Assembly (NCBI GenBank): GCA_020249465.1
Contig: JADCFP010000034.1
Location: 1-64,000 of the forward strand
From: Roseomonas sp.
Lineage (GTDB): Bacteria; Pseudomonadota; Alphaproteobacteria; Acetobacterales; Acetobacteraceae
DNA length: 64,000 bases
Reading direction: 5' to 3'
The position numbers and the translations under genes were made by a program. The notes under the pieces are model-generated. The model worked only from the letters and a program-made list of their open reading frames with translations. It did no database searches and was not told where the DNA came from. Positions 17,842 through 25,046 of the stretch are shown piece by piece; positions within the stretch are counted from its first letter, which is position 1, and each line of letters begins with the position of its first letter.

Positions 17842-18146
17842 GCGCTGCGCCGGAGACCGCTGCCCCCCGCTTCGCGCCCGGTACGCGGGTGCGTGTGAAG
17901 GATGATTGGCCCGAAACCCGTGGCCCCTGCCATATCCGCACGCCGCATTATGTGCGTGGCCGGATGGGCCAGGTGGTTCGCCCACTCGGTGCCTTTCCGA
18001 ACCCTGAGGATTTGGCCTTCGCCCGCCCGGCGCCGCGCCGGCAGCTTTACCATGTGCTGTTCGACCAGCCGCCCATTTGGGATGAGGGTAAGGCGGGCGA
18101 TACGGTGATGGTGGAAATCTTTGAACATTGGTTGGAGGAAGCCTGA
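17838..18146 (+). CDS. Nitrile hydratase-family beta subunit, C-terminal SH3-like half
   Basis: A 102-residue protein equal to the C-terminal SH3-like domain of nitrile hydratase beta: 'FAPGTRVRVKDDWPETRGPCHIRTPHYVRGRMG' early on and 'YHVLFDQPPIWDEG' with 'VEIFEHWLEEA' at the end. The ORF track starts 21 codons too early; the ATG at 17838 overlaps the previous gene's stop. The alpha-type gene begins two bases after this stop, so the three genes form a tight operon encoding one hetero-oligomer. Confidence 0.85.
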   Translation: MSAAPETAAPRFAPGTRVRVKDDWPETRGPCHIRTPHYVRGRMGQVVRPLGAFPNPEDLAFARPAPRRQLYHVLFDQPPIWDEGKAGDTVMVEIFEHWLEEA

Positions 18147-18147
18147 C

Positions 18148-18732
18148 ATGGCCGCCCCCCCTTCTGGCGCGAGCCTCGCGCTGCTCGACAAGCTGGTTGC
18201 CGCCCTGAATGCCAGGGGGCTGGTGAATGAGGCCGAAATCGCCGAGCGTCAGGCGATTACGGATCGCGCAAGCCCCGAGATTGGTGCCCGCATGGTGGCG
18301 CGCGCCTGGACCGATCCTGATTACTACGCCCTGCTGATGCGTGATGGGAAAGCGGCGGCCGAGGCGATGGGCGCTTCCATGGCCGGCGCGCCGGAGCTTG
18401 GCGTTTTGGAAAATACGCCGAAGCAGCATCATCTGGTGGTCTGTACGCTTTGTTCCTGTTACCCACGCGCGCTGCTCGGCTACCCGCCCGGTTGGTATAA
18501 ATCCTTCGCCTATCGGTCACGCGCCGTGCGAGAACCGCGCGCGGTGCTGGCCGAATGGGGCACGCAATTGGCCGATGATGTCGAAATCCGCGTGGTGGAT
18601 AGCACAGCGGATTACCGCTGGATGGTGCTGCCGATGCGGCCCGCTGGGACCGAGGGGTGGAGTGAGGAGAAGCTGGCCGCGATTGTGACGCGGGATGCGC
18701 TGGTTGGGGTGGCGGTGCCGCGGGCTGCTTGA
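18148..18732 (+). CDS. Nitrile hydratase/thiocyanate hydrolase-family alpha-type catalytic subunit (Co-type)
   Basis: A 194-residue catalytic subunit. The metal claw motif is 'VCTLCSCYPR' (about residue 92); Thr in the second position is the cobalt-type signature, whereas iron enzymes carry Ser. The cysteines are normally oxidised to sulfinic/sulfenic acid around low-spin Co(III). 'GWYKSFAYRSRAVREPRAVL' follows as in the family. Arg replaces the usual Trp after CSCYP. The start is the ATG at 18148, two bases after the upstream stop; the ORF-track TTG lies inside that gene. Product could be a nitrile, thiocyanate or related hydrolase. Confidence 0.87.
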   Translation: MAAPPSGASLALLDKLVAALNARGLVNEAEIAERQAITDRASPEIGARMVARAWTDPDYYALLMRDGKAAAEAMGASMAGAPELGVLENTPKQHHLVVCTLCSCYPRALLGYPPGWYKSFAYRSRAVREPRAVLAEWGTQLADDVEIRVVDSTADYRWMVLPMRPAGTEGWSEEKLAAIVTRDALVGVAVPRAA

Positions 18733-18817
18733 GTGAATGGAAAGAGTCACTATTATCCGAGTTTTAATTTTTATCACGTATGGTGATCGGCCTCAGAACT
18801 AAAAGGTAACGGTCAGC

Positions 18818-19723
18818 ATGTCTCACAAAAATGTGTGCGCTATCAGTAGACGTGAAACAGAACCTGCGCTGGTATTCCTTCATATACCCAAGACAGGCGG
18901 AACTACCCTACATCATCATTTTTCTGCCCATTTCACGCCAGACGAAACATGCCCCGAGCGCTATTCAAACCTTCAAGCCTATAGCTCGGAAGATCTGGGG
19001 CAATGGCGATTCTTTTCCGGCCATTTCAATACGGATGCCATCAAGCTTATTCCAAGGCCGCTATTTGTCGTGACCGTATTGCGCGATCCAATTGAGCGCT
19101 TGATATCACATTACCATTTCTGGAAACGCCATAAATTGGATTATATTGAACAGACAGGCCACATTGCGATGCAAATTACCAAGGCTGGGACCCTGCGCGA
19201 TTTCCTGAGCACTGATAACCCACAAATCTTTCCAACGGCTACTAATTGGATGACCTCACAATTGGCGGGAGCAGTCTTGGCTACGCCAGATGGCTACGCC
19301 TTGCTGCAGGATGGCGAACAGGTCGGGTGGCTGTCGGAAGCGCAAGTTTTCAGCCGTGCTCTCCGGAACCTTCTGTCTTTCGATGTCATTGGTGACATCT
19401 CTCAACTCGCGGATATTTATGGAAGAGTCGCTCAGAAATTTGGGATGGCACCTCTAACCGAAGTCGCCCGCCTGAACACAAAGGATGACGAGCACGAATT
19501 GTTTGACCCCTACGTCCCGGAAGAGATTACGCCGGAAATCCAGTCGCTACTTGAAGAAAAGACCCGCCTTGATCGGATGCTTTACCAGCTTGCTAGTGGT
19601 CATTCGCAGTCAACTTTGCTGGGAGGCATCCATAGTAAAGATGATGAGGTGGATTTCATCCCTCTGGTACATGAACCATCTAAGCAATCCTTGGCAGCTT
19701 GGTTTGCTTCTTTTGGATACTAA
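18818..19723 (+). CDS. Sulfotransferase-family protein, compositionally atypical
   Basis: A 301-residue protein with the PAPS-dependent sulfotransferase fold. The 5'-phosphosulfate loop is 'VFLHIPKTGGTTLHHHF' (about residue 19) and the 3'-phosphate motif is 'VLRDPIERLISHYHFW' (about residue 86). It has no signal peptide. The DNA is visibly richer in A/T than neighbouring genes, including its upstream region (TTTTAATTTTTATCACG), which suggests horizontal acquisition. A plausible ribosome site AAGGTAACG precedes the ATG. The substrate is unknown; bacterial relatives sulfate polysaccharides or lipids. Confidence 0.82.
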   Translation: MSHKNVCAISRRETEPALVFLHIPKTGGTTLHHHFSAHFTPDETCPERYSNLQAYSSEDLGQWRFFSGHFNTDAIKLIPRPLFVVTVLRDPIERLISHYHFWKRHKLDYIEQTGHIAMQITKAGTLRDFLSTDNPQIFPTATNWMTSQLAGAVLATPDGYALLQDGEQVGWLSEAQVFSRALRNLLSFDVIGDISQLADIYGRVAQKFGMAPLTEVARLNTKDDEHELFDPYVPEEITPEIQSLLEEKTRLDRMLYQLASGHSQSTLLGGIHSKDDEVDFIPLVHEPSKQSLAAWFASFGY

Positions 19724-19735
19724 GGAAACTTTTTT

Positions 19736-19837
19736 TGAGCAGATCGCGTTCAGATAGCAAATCTGAACGCGTGAAGATGCTCGAAAAACAAAGATGTAGA
19801 GTATGTTGCGTGAACCAATGCGAACGCAACATGCTCC
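19736..19837 (+). repeat. Intergenic repeat family B, copy 2
   Basis: About 102 bases. Hairpin 1 stem CGCGTTCAGAT/ATCTGAACGCG with linker TGAAGATGCTCGAAAAACAAAG as in other B copies. Hairpin 2 has a perfect 9-bp stem ATGTTGCGT/ACGCAACAT, the best paired of the four B copies. It sits 12 bases after the sulfotransferase stop and opens a 500-base stretch without intact genes. Confidence 0.87.
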
Positions 19838-19873
19838 AAGCCATGTGCAACTACGTGAGGGCATTGAATGTCG

Positions 19874-19980
19874 CCCTACGGTAATCACCTGACATAGGCC
19901 ACCGGCGGAACCGGGCGCGCAGACTCTTACGGTCCGCGCCCTGTTCCGCCGGTGGCCTGTGTCAGGTGATTACCGTAGGG
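19874..19980. repeat. 107-nt near-perfect inverted repeat (giant hairpin)
   Basis: Two 46-base arms (CCCTACGGTAATCACCTGAC... and its complement ...GTCAGGTGATTACCGTAGGG) with only two mismatches, separated by a 15-base loop (CAGACTCTTACGGTC). Pairing can be extended a few bases outward with one more mismatch (TGTCG/GGACA). It does not match the A or B repeats. It may be a solo palindromic MITE or fused ends of a deleted transposon. It carries no ORF. Confidence 0.85.
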
Positions 19981-20034
19981 GGACAAATATATGACCAAAG
20001 GGCACCGCCGCCGTATATCCCAGCACCGCAATCG

Positions 20035-20144
20035 GGCTGCCTGATTTTTCCTGCAATGCCGCCATCATTGCCGTCATGCGAAAGCTCATCATCCTCGCCA
20101 ACCCGCTACTCAAAAAAAACGCAGAAAATGGCAAAAACAGGTGA
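20035..20144 (+). pseudogene. C-terminal remnant of an IS110-like transposase
   Basis: In one frame the DNA encodes 'AVMRKLIILANPLLKKN...' ending in TGA at 20142-20144. This strongly recalls the last ~30 residues of IS110/IS1111-family transposases, whose tails read 'AVMRKLIxLANALLRD'. No upstream part of the gene is present: it is cut off near the giant hairpin. Only a short tail supports the call, so the family assignment is moderate. From here to 20274 I see no gene, only mixed intergenic sequence with A-runs. Confidence 0.45.
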
Positions 20145-20274
20145 CGTGGCCATCACGGATGCTCAAGTGAAGTGCATAAAGGGCGGTTGAAGGCTAGGTT
20201 CAGGCGTAAGCAAGGTTGAAATCAGACTTGCAAGAAAAAACGGCGGCACTCACAGGTGGCTTTTTAGGGGGCTA

Positions 20275-21225
20275 TCAGATCCTTCCCCTTGGCACCCTGA
20301 AGGGCAGCATCAACGCCTGCACCGCCAGATTATCAAACCGGTTCAAGGCCAGGCTTTCATGCACCGCAATGGCATTCTGCCCCAAAAGCCGCGTGCGAAT
20401 TTCGGATCGCGTATAAAACGGCGCATCCACCAAGGCGCGCACCAGCTCTGCCTTGCCATCCTCAGACCGAGTTGGACGCGCGACACGCCACAGCCCAGGC
20501 GGCATCATGGCGGGTGCTGGGATCGGCATATCGGCGACTTCGCCGGCGCGGTTCACCTGCAGCGCGAGTGACTGCGCCGATCCATCGCGGCGCGATGCAT
20601 TATACAAAATCGCGGTGGCTTCAGGCATGGGCGCGCGGCACCAATCCCAGAACAGGAAATCCTCTTCCAGAGGTGCGATACCCGTATTGGTGTCAAAATA
20701 CGAAAAGCCAGACCAACGCAGCGCGGGATTGTCGAAAGCAACCTCCACGCGCGAACGCGGCGCAATCGGCTGCCAATGATGGCGCCCCGCGCCATCCAAT
20801 CGAAACGCCCGATGCGACAGCGCCTCAGGATAAAGTGTTACGCGCCCACGCAAGCGGCCAGGAACAGGCGCGGTGACTTCAGCAAGATCAACCACCAATT
20901 TGCTGCCATCCCAGCACATCGCACTTGGGCCGATTTGCAGAAAATCAGCACCCCGCCGGAGCGCACCACGCGGGCGATCCGTCATCGCCCAACGCGCCGG
21001 CTTGCCGTAAAGCGCCACATGCATGCAGCAATGGTTCAGCGGATCGCCACCACCGCCACGCCGCGCAAAAGCATACCAGGGGGAAAATACCGTGCCCAGA
21101 AAGGCGATAATGGTAATGCCATGCGCACCATCATCGGAAAGCGCATCCAGATACCACCAGCGATAACCACGCGTCGCCACGGGCAGGGTGAAATCCAAGC
21201 CCGTCGCGCTAAAATCATCCGTCAT
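20275..21225 (-). CDS. crtC: Carotenoid 1,2-hydratase (CrtC-type)
   Basis: A 316-residue protein matching CrtC, which adds water across the terminal C1-C2 double bond of acyclic carotenoids in the spirilloxanthin/hydroxyneurosporene branch. Diagnostic stretch near the N-terminus: 'GYRWWYLDALSDDGAHGITI' then 'GTVFSPWYAFARRGG', with 'HCCMHVALYG' following. The C-terminal part carries 'ALDAPFYTRSEI'-like sequence. No other crt or photosynthesis gene is in the window, so it is isolated here. It follows the aldolase gene on the same strand after an 88-base gap. Its stop is next to the 19.7-20.2 kb scar. Confidence 0.87.
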   Translation of the reverse strand: MTDDFSATGLDFTLPVATRGYRWWYLDALSDDGAHGITIIAFLGTVFSPWYAFARRGGGGDPLNHCCMHVALYGKPARWAMTDRPRGALRRGADFLQIGPSAMCWDGSKLVVDLAEVTAPVPGRLRGRVTLYPEALSHRAFRLDGAGRHHWQPIAPRSRVEVAFDNPALRWSGFSYFDTNTGIAPLEEDFLFWDWCRAPMPEATAILYNASRRDGSAQSLALQVNRAGEVADMPIPAPAMMPPGLWRVARPTRSEDGKAELVRALVDAPFYTRSEIRTRLLGQNAIAVHESLALNRFDNLAVQALMLPFRVPRGRI

Positions 21226-21313
21226 TCAGAAAGCCGCCTTGTCACGCGGCCATTTCCGCCCGCATCGCGTTGCGGGTCAAGCCGGGCGGTGCGCACCGCC
21301 CGGCGGGCCGGCC

Positions 21314-22234
21314 TCAGGCCTTGCCCTTATAGACTTCAATCATCTGGCCGAGCAGCTTCAGCGCCTCATCCTTCGGGCGCTGGAAGGCGTTGCGGCCGAC
21401 GATCGAGCCATTGCCACCACCGGCATGAATGGCGCGCGCTTCCGCGAGCAGCGCATCCGTGCCCTTCGCCTCACCGCCCGAGAACACAACAAGACGACGA
21501 CCATTAAAGCAGGCCTGCACCACATGGCTGATGCGCTTCGCGAGGTCGCTGCCATCAATCTTGCGCTCGATATAAACCTTCTTCGCGGCATCCAGGCTCA
21601 GCACATCCGTGGGCGGCTTCACCTTGATGATATGCGCCCCCATCAGCGCGGCCATATGGGCGGCATAGGCGCAAATGTCGAAGGCGGTTTCGCCGTTCTT
21701 GTCCAGCATCGGCCCGCGCGGATAGGACCAGACCACCACGGCAAGCCCAGCTGCCTTGGCCTCTTCCGCCAATTCGCGGAGTTCTTCCATCATCTCAAAC
21801 TGGTATTCGGATGAAGGATAGATGGTGAAGCCAATGGCCGAACACCCAAGGCGGAGCGCATCGGCCACGCTTGCCGTCACGGCCTGATCCTTGGTGGTGG
21901 AAAGGCTATTGGATGAATTGACCTTCAGGATGGTCGGGATGGAACCCGCGAAAGTGGCGGCGCCGGCTTCAATCATGCCAAGCGGCGCGGCATAGGCATT
22001 CAGCCCCGCGTCAATCGCCAATTCGAAATGGTAATGCGGATCGTAAGCTGCGGGGTTGGGCGCGAAGGACCGCGCCGGGCCATGTTCAAAGCCCTGGTCC
22101 ACCGGCAGGATCACCATGCGCCCCGTACCGCCCAGCTTCCCTTCCATCAGGATGCGGGCGAGATTCGCCTTGGTGCCGGGTGTATCGCTTTCATACCAGG
22201 AGAGGATTTCCTTCACGCGGCGCGTCAGCTTCAT
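21314..22234 (-). CDS. Fructose-bisphosphate aldolase, class I (DhnA/FbaB type)
   Basis: A 306-residue archaeal/DhnA-type class I aldolase, using a Schiff-base Lys to cleave fructose 1,6-bisphosphate in glycolysis or gluconeogenesis. Features: 'MVILPVDQGFEHGPARSF' (about residue 39), 'TILKVNSSNSLS', and 'GAHIIKVKPPTDVLS' containing the expected catalytic Lys. 'FSGGEAKGTDALL' and 'NGSIVGRNAFQRP' form the phosphate site. Length is normal for the family. Upstream on the same strand is a small hypothetical gene with a 72-base gap. Confidence 0.92.
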   Translation of the reverse strand: MKLTRRVKEILSWYESDTPGTKANLARILMEGKLGGTGRMVILPVDQGFEHGPARSFAPNPAAYDPHYHFELAIDAGLNAYAAPLGMIEAGAATFAGSIPTILKVNSSNSLSTTKDQAVTASVADALRLGCSAIGFTIYPSSEYQFEMMEELRELAEEAKAAGLAVVVWSYPRGPMLDKNGETAFDICAYAAHMAALMGAHIIKVKPPTDVLSLDAAKKVYIERKIDGSDLAKRISHVVQACFNGRRLVVFSGGEAKGTDALLAEARAIHAGGGNGSIVGRNAFQRPKDEALKLLGQMIEVYKGKA

Positions 22235-22306
22235 CTTGGGTTCCTTTTCATTGCTCGAAGGGCGGGCGTCGCACTAGCGCAGCCGGCATTGCCTGTCACG
22301 GGGGCG

Positions 22307-22756
22307 TTATCTCGGCTGATCCTGTGGCGGCACTGTGGCGAAAAGCGCGGCAATGCGCCTTTCATCACCCCGCCGGCGCGGATCGAGCGTGCCGAGATCG
22401 AGCGCCGCCGGCCTGGTGCCCAAAACCTCGGCCCCCGCTTCGGCGGCGGCGCCCAGCACGCTTGCGGCGGCAGGATGCGCCAGATCGAATACCAGCAGCT
22501 TGAACCCGGCCCGCAAGGCAGCCAGCGCGGCCCCGGGGGCGGCGGCACAATCCAGCACTGCCTGAATTGTCGCGTCGGGAAAGGCGGCGGCGGCCTGGTC
22601 CAGCACGGATTTGAACCAGCCAGGCCCGGCATTCAGCGCTGCCCCCGGCGCCGAGACCAGCAGCACGGGTCGCCCGGCCGCGACACGCAGCGCCCATTCG
22701 GCCTGCCCGCGCCCATGCACCACCACCGCCGGCAGCTTCAGAAACGCCTTTACCAT
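22307..22756 (-). CDS. Conserved-looking hypothetical protein, Rossmann-like
   Basis: A 149-residue Ala-rich cytoplasmic protein I do not recognise. It alternates hydrophobic strands and helices ('RPVLLVSAPGAAL', 'FKLLVFDLAHPAAASVLGAA', 'AEVLGTRPAALDLGTLDPR'), which suggests a small alpha/beta fold. Codon use is like its neighbours and the opposite frames are poorer, so it is probably real. It is on the same strand as, and just upstream of, the class I aldolase gene, and divergent from the zapA cluster. Confidence 0.6.
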   Translation of the reverse strand: MVKAFLKLPAVVVHGRGQAEWALRVAAGRPVLLVSAPGAALNAGPGWFKSVLDQAAAAFPDATIQAVLDCAAAPGAALAALRAGFKLLVFDLAHPAAASVLGAAAEAGAEVLGTRPAALDLGTLDPRRRGDERRIAALFATVPPQDQPR

Positions 22757-22838
22757 TGACCCAGAGGCCTTTGCATGCCAAGCATTTCACTAATCCCTTA
22801 GCCGCAAGAACCTTTGGCGCCAAGGCATTTGGAAAAGC

Positions 22839-23045
22839 ATGAGCGAGCAGCAAGCTGACACAATGGGTGCGGCGATGGTCCGGCTGGAAGCAGCGCTGGA
22901 ACGTCTAAGTCGCGCCGTGGAAGCCCGCCGCGCTGCCACTCCGCCCATTGAAGGCGATATGGTGCCCAAGGCGGCCGTCGCGGCCCTCGCCACTCGGCTG
23001 GATGCCACCATCGCAAAGCTGCGCAGTCTTGAGGATCCGGGCTGA
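22839..23045 (+). CDS. Small coiled-coil protein upstream of zapA (DUF4164-like)
   Basis: A 68-residue, mostly helical protein with heptad-like spacing ('MVRLEAALERLSRAVEARR...VAALATRLDATIAKLRSLE'). Its stop overlaps the zapA start (TGATG). Alphaproteobacteria commonly carry such a DUF4164 coiled-coil gene in an operon with zapA; in Caulobacter the ZapA partner ZauP is encoded beside zapA. A role as a ZapA partner at the division site is therefore a fair inference from position, not from sequence. Confidence 0.72.
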   Translation: MSEQQADTMGAAMVRLEAALERLSRAVEARRAATPPIEGDMVPKAAVAALATRLDATIAKLRSLEDPG

Positions 23046-23380
23046 TGGCTCAGGTCACGGTCCGTGTCGGCGGCTATGCCCATCCGGTGGCCTGCCAGGA
23101 TGGCCAGGAAAAGCACCTGACCAATATGGCCGCCGAGGTGGATCAGCGCATCTCCGCGCTCAAGGCCATGGGCATCCAGTTTGGCGAAACCCGCATGCTG
23201 CTGCTGGCTGCCTTGCAATTGGCCGATGAGGCCATGGACCTGAAGGCGGAAAATGATGCGCTGAAAGCCGGTGGCGCCGTTGCCGCCGAAGCCCCTGCGC
23301 CCGATCCGGCCGTGGCGGATGGCCTGGTGCGGCTAGCGGAAAAGCTTGAGGCCATTGCCGCGCGGCTTGAGGAAGCCTAA
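23045..23380 (+). CDS. zapA: Cell division protein ZapA
   Basis: A 111-residue FtsZ-ring-associated protein. The N-terminal globular part 'QVTVRVGGYAHPVACQDGQE' and the following 'LTNMAAEVDQRISAL' match ZapA, then a long coiled coil (about residues 50-111) interrupted by an Ala/Pro-rich stretch. It bundles FtsZ filaments in the cytoplasm. The gene lies directly before the 6S RNA and fau, the standard proteobacterial arrangement. Confidence 0.92.
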   Translation: MAQVTVRVGGYAHPVACQDGQEKHLTNMAAEVDQRISALKAMGIQFGETRMLLLAALQLADEAMDLKAENDALKAGGAVAAEAPAPDPAVADGLVRLAEKLEAIAARLEEA

Positions 23381-23389
23381 CTAACGCTT

Positions 23390-23552
23390 GCGGGGCTGCC
23401 AGGTGCGCCAGGCAATTCATCCCCGGGGCCAATGCACATCCTCCGGGAGCTGGCTCTGTCCGGGCCGTGGTTCGGGTATCTGGTGCCCACCTGCTGACGC
23501 AGGCCTTGGGAGGATGATAGGCCAGCGGCCATGGTGGCTCCGCACCCTTTTT
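23390..23552 (+). ncRNA. ssrS: 6S RNA
   Basis: The intergenic stretch between zapA and fau is where 6S RNA is encoded in most proteobacteria. Its ends can pair as a closing stem: GCGGGGCTGCCA (23390-23401) with TGGTGGCTCCGC (23532-23543), including G-U pairs. It is followed by ACCCTTTTT, a U-run suited to termination. The interior has further pairable G/C-rich halves around a central segment. Size (about 155 nt) fits. 6S RNA binds sigma-70 RNA polymerase in stationary phase. Exact ends are approximate. Confidence 0.8.
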
Positions 23553-23569
23553 GCCAGCAGGAACCCCGC

Positions 23570-24166
23570 GTGACCGAGGCCAAAGCCGCCGCCCCATCGG
23601 ATGCCGCCCTGCGGGATGCCAAGGCTGCGGCGCGCAAGCTGGCGCGCGGCAGACGGGCGGCGCTGATCAACGCCGATGCGCCCATGCGCCTGGCCGAGGC
23701 CCTATTGGCCCACCACACCCCAGCACCGGGTGCCATCATCGCCGGCTATTGGCCAATGGGCGAGGAGATGGATCCGCGCCCCCTGATGCTGGCCTTGGCC
23801 GCAGGCGGGCATGTGCTGGCCTTGCCAGTGACACCACCGCGCGGCCAGCCGCTTTCCTTTCGCGCCTGGGCGCCCGGCGCGGCTTTGCGTGCAGGGCCCA
23901 TGGGTACCTCAGAACCGGGTGCTGGCGATGAATTGCGCCCCGATATCCTGCTGGTGCCGCTATTGGCCTTTGACCGGGCAGGGCGACGCCTTGGCTATGG
24001 CGGGGGGTATTATGACCGGACGCTCGCCGCGCTGCCGGGTGCAAAAGCCATCGGCATCGCCTATGCGGGGCAGGAAATGTCCGAAGTGCCGGCAGGGCCG
24101 CAGGATTTTCGCCTGCCCCTGATCGCCACCGAAGCCGGCGTCATTGTTTGTGGAGACCCCGTGTGA
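23570..24166 (+). CDS. fau: 5-formyltetrahydrofolate cyclo-ligase
   Basis: A 198-residue enzyme of the YgfA/MTHFS family that converts 5-formyl-THF to 5,10-methenyl-THF with ATP. Conserved motifs: 'GYWPMGEEMDPRPLM' (about residue 57) and the C-terminal 'GRRLGYGGGYYDRTLA' phosphate-binding loop. I choose the GTG at 23570 because the upstream ATG of the ORF track (23531) lies in the 6S RNA terminal stem. The stop overlaps the GTG start of the next gene. Confidence 0.9.
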   Translation: MTEAKAAAPSDAALRDAKAAARKLARGRRAALINADAPMRLAEALLAHHTPAPGAIIAGYWPMGEEMDPRPLMLALAAGGHVLALPVTPPRGQPLSFRAWAPGAALRAGPMGTSEPGAGDELRPDILLVPLLAFDRAGRRLGYGGGYYDRTLAALPGAKAIGIAYAGQEMSEVPAGPQDFRLPLIATEAGVIVCGDPV

Positions 24167-24981
24167 GGCTGCTTTTCCTTGGCGATATTGTCGGCCGCGC
24201 CGGGCGTGATGCCGTGATCGCAACCTTGCCGGGCTTGCGCGAAAAACTCCGGCTCGATCTTGTGGTGGTGAATGCGGAAAACGCCTCGCACGGGTTTGGC
24301 CTGGCGCCGGAGATGGCGCGCGCCTTGTTCGTCGCGGGCGCTGATGTGCTGACGCTTGGCAATCATGCCTGGGATCGCAAGGAAATCATTCCCTATATTG
24401 AAACCGAACCTCGCCTGATCCGCCCGCTGAATTACCCGCCGGGTACGCCGGGGAAGGGCGCGGTGGTGGCGGTGCTGGCCGATGGCCGACGCGCCTTGGT
24501 GTTGCAGGCCATGGGGCGCTTGTTCATTGAACCTCTGGATGATCCCTTCCGCGCCATTCAAGCGGAATTGGCGCAGCACACCCTTGGGCACCAAGGCACG
24601 GTGCAGGCCATCATCATTGATTTCCACGCGGAAGCATCGTCCGAAAAACAGGCCATGGGCCATAGTTTCGATGGCCGTGTCAGCCTGGTGATTGGGACGC
24701 ATACCCATGTGCCGACTGCCGATCACCGCATCCTGCCCGGTGGCACGGCGTTCCAAACCGATGCCGGCATGTGCGGCGATTATGATAGCGTGATCGGCAT
24801 GCAAAAGGCCGGCGCTTCCATCCGCTTCTGGCGCAAGGTGCCGGCGGAACGCCTCGCACCCGCTGAAAATGAAGCGACGATCTCTGGGCTGTTTGTCGAA
24901 ACGGATGACGCGACTGGGCTGGCGCGGCGGGTGGCACCCTTGCGCATTGGTGGCGGGTTGGAACCAATCCTGCCCGGCTGA
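24163..24981 (+). CDS. YmdB-like metallophosphoesterase (TIGR00282 family)
   Basis: A 272-residue calcineurin-like phosphoesterase of the YmdB family, whose studied members hydrolyse 2',3'-cyclic nucleotides. Metal motifs: 'LFLGDIVGRAGRDAV' at the N-terminus, 'VVNAENASHGFGL', 'TLGNHAWDRKEII' (GNH), 'IDFHAEASSEKQAMG' and 'VIGTHTHVPTAD' (GTHTH). The GTG start overlaps the fau stop by GTGA, so translation is coupled. The ORF-track TTG start five codons upstream lies inside fau. Confidence 0.9.
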   Translation: MRLLFLGDIVGRAGRDAVIATLPGLREKLRLDLVVVNAENASHGFGLAPEMARALFVAGADVLTLGNHAWDRKEIIPYIETEPRLIRPLNYPPGTPGKGAVVAVLADGRRALVLQAMGRLFIEPLDDPFRAIQAELAQHTLGHQGTVQAIIIDFHAEASSEKQAMGHSFDGRVSLVIGTHTHVPTADHRILPGGTAFQTDAGMCGDYDSVIGMQKAGASIRFWRKVPAERLAPAENEATISGLFVETDDATGLARRVAPLRIGGGLEPILPG

Positions 24982-25046
24982 TCGCCACTTTCATTCACGG
25001 CGTTTCTTGTCCTAACCTTATGTTCCTCAGGTCAGGAACATGCCGC

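Noticed and set aside
19966-20190. 74-codon ORF after the giant hairpin
   Set aside because: Another frame of the same DNA encodes the recognisable transposase tail; this one has no family features.
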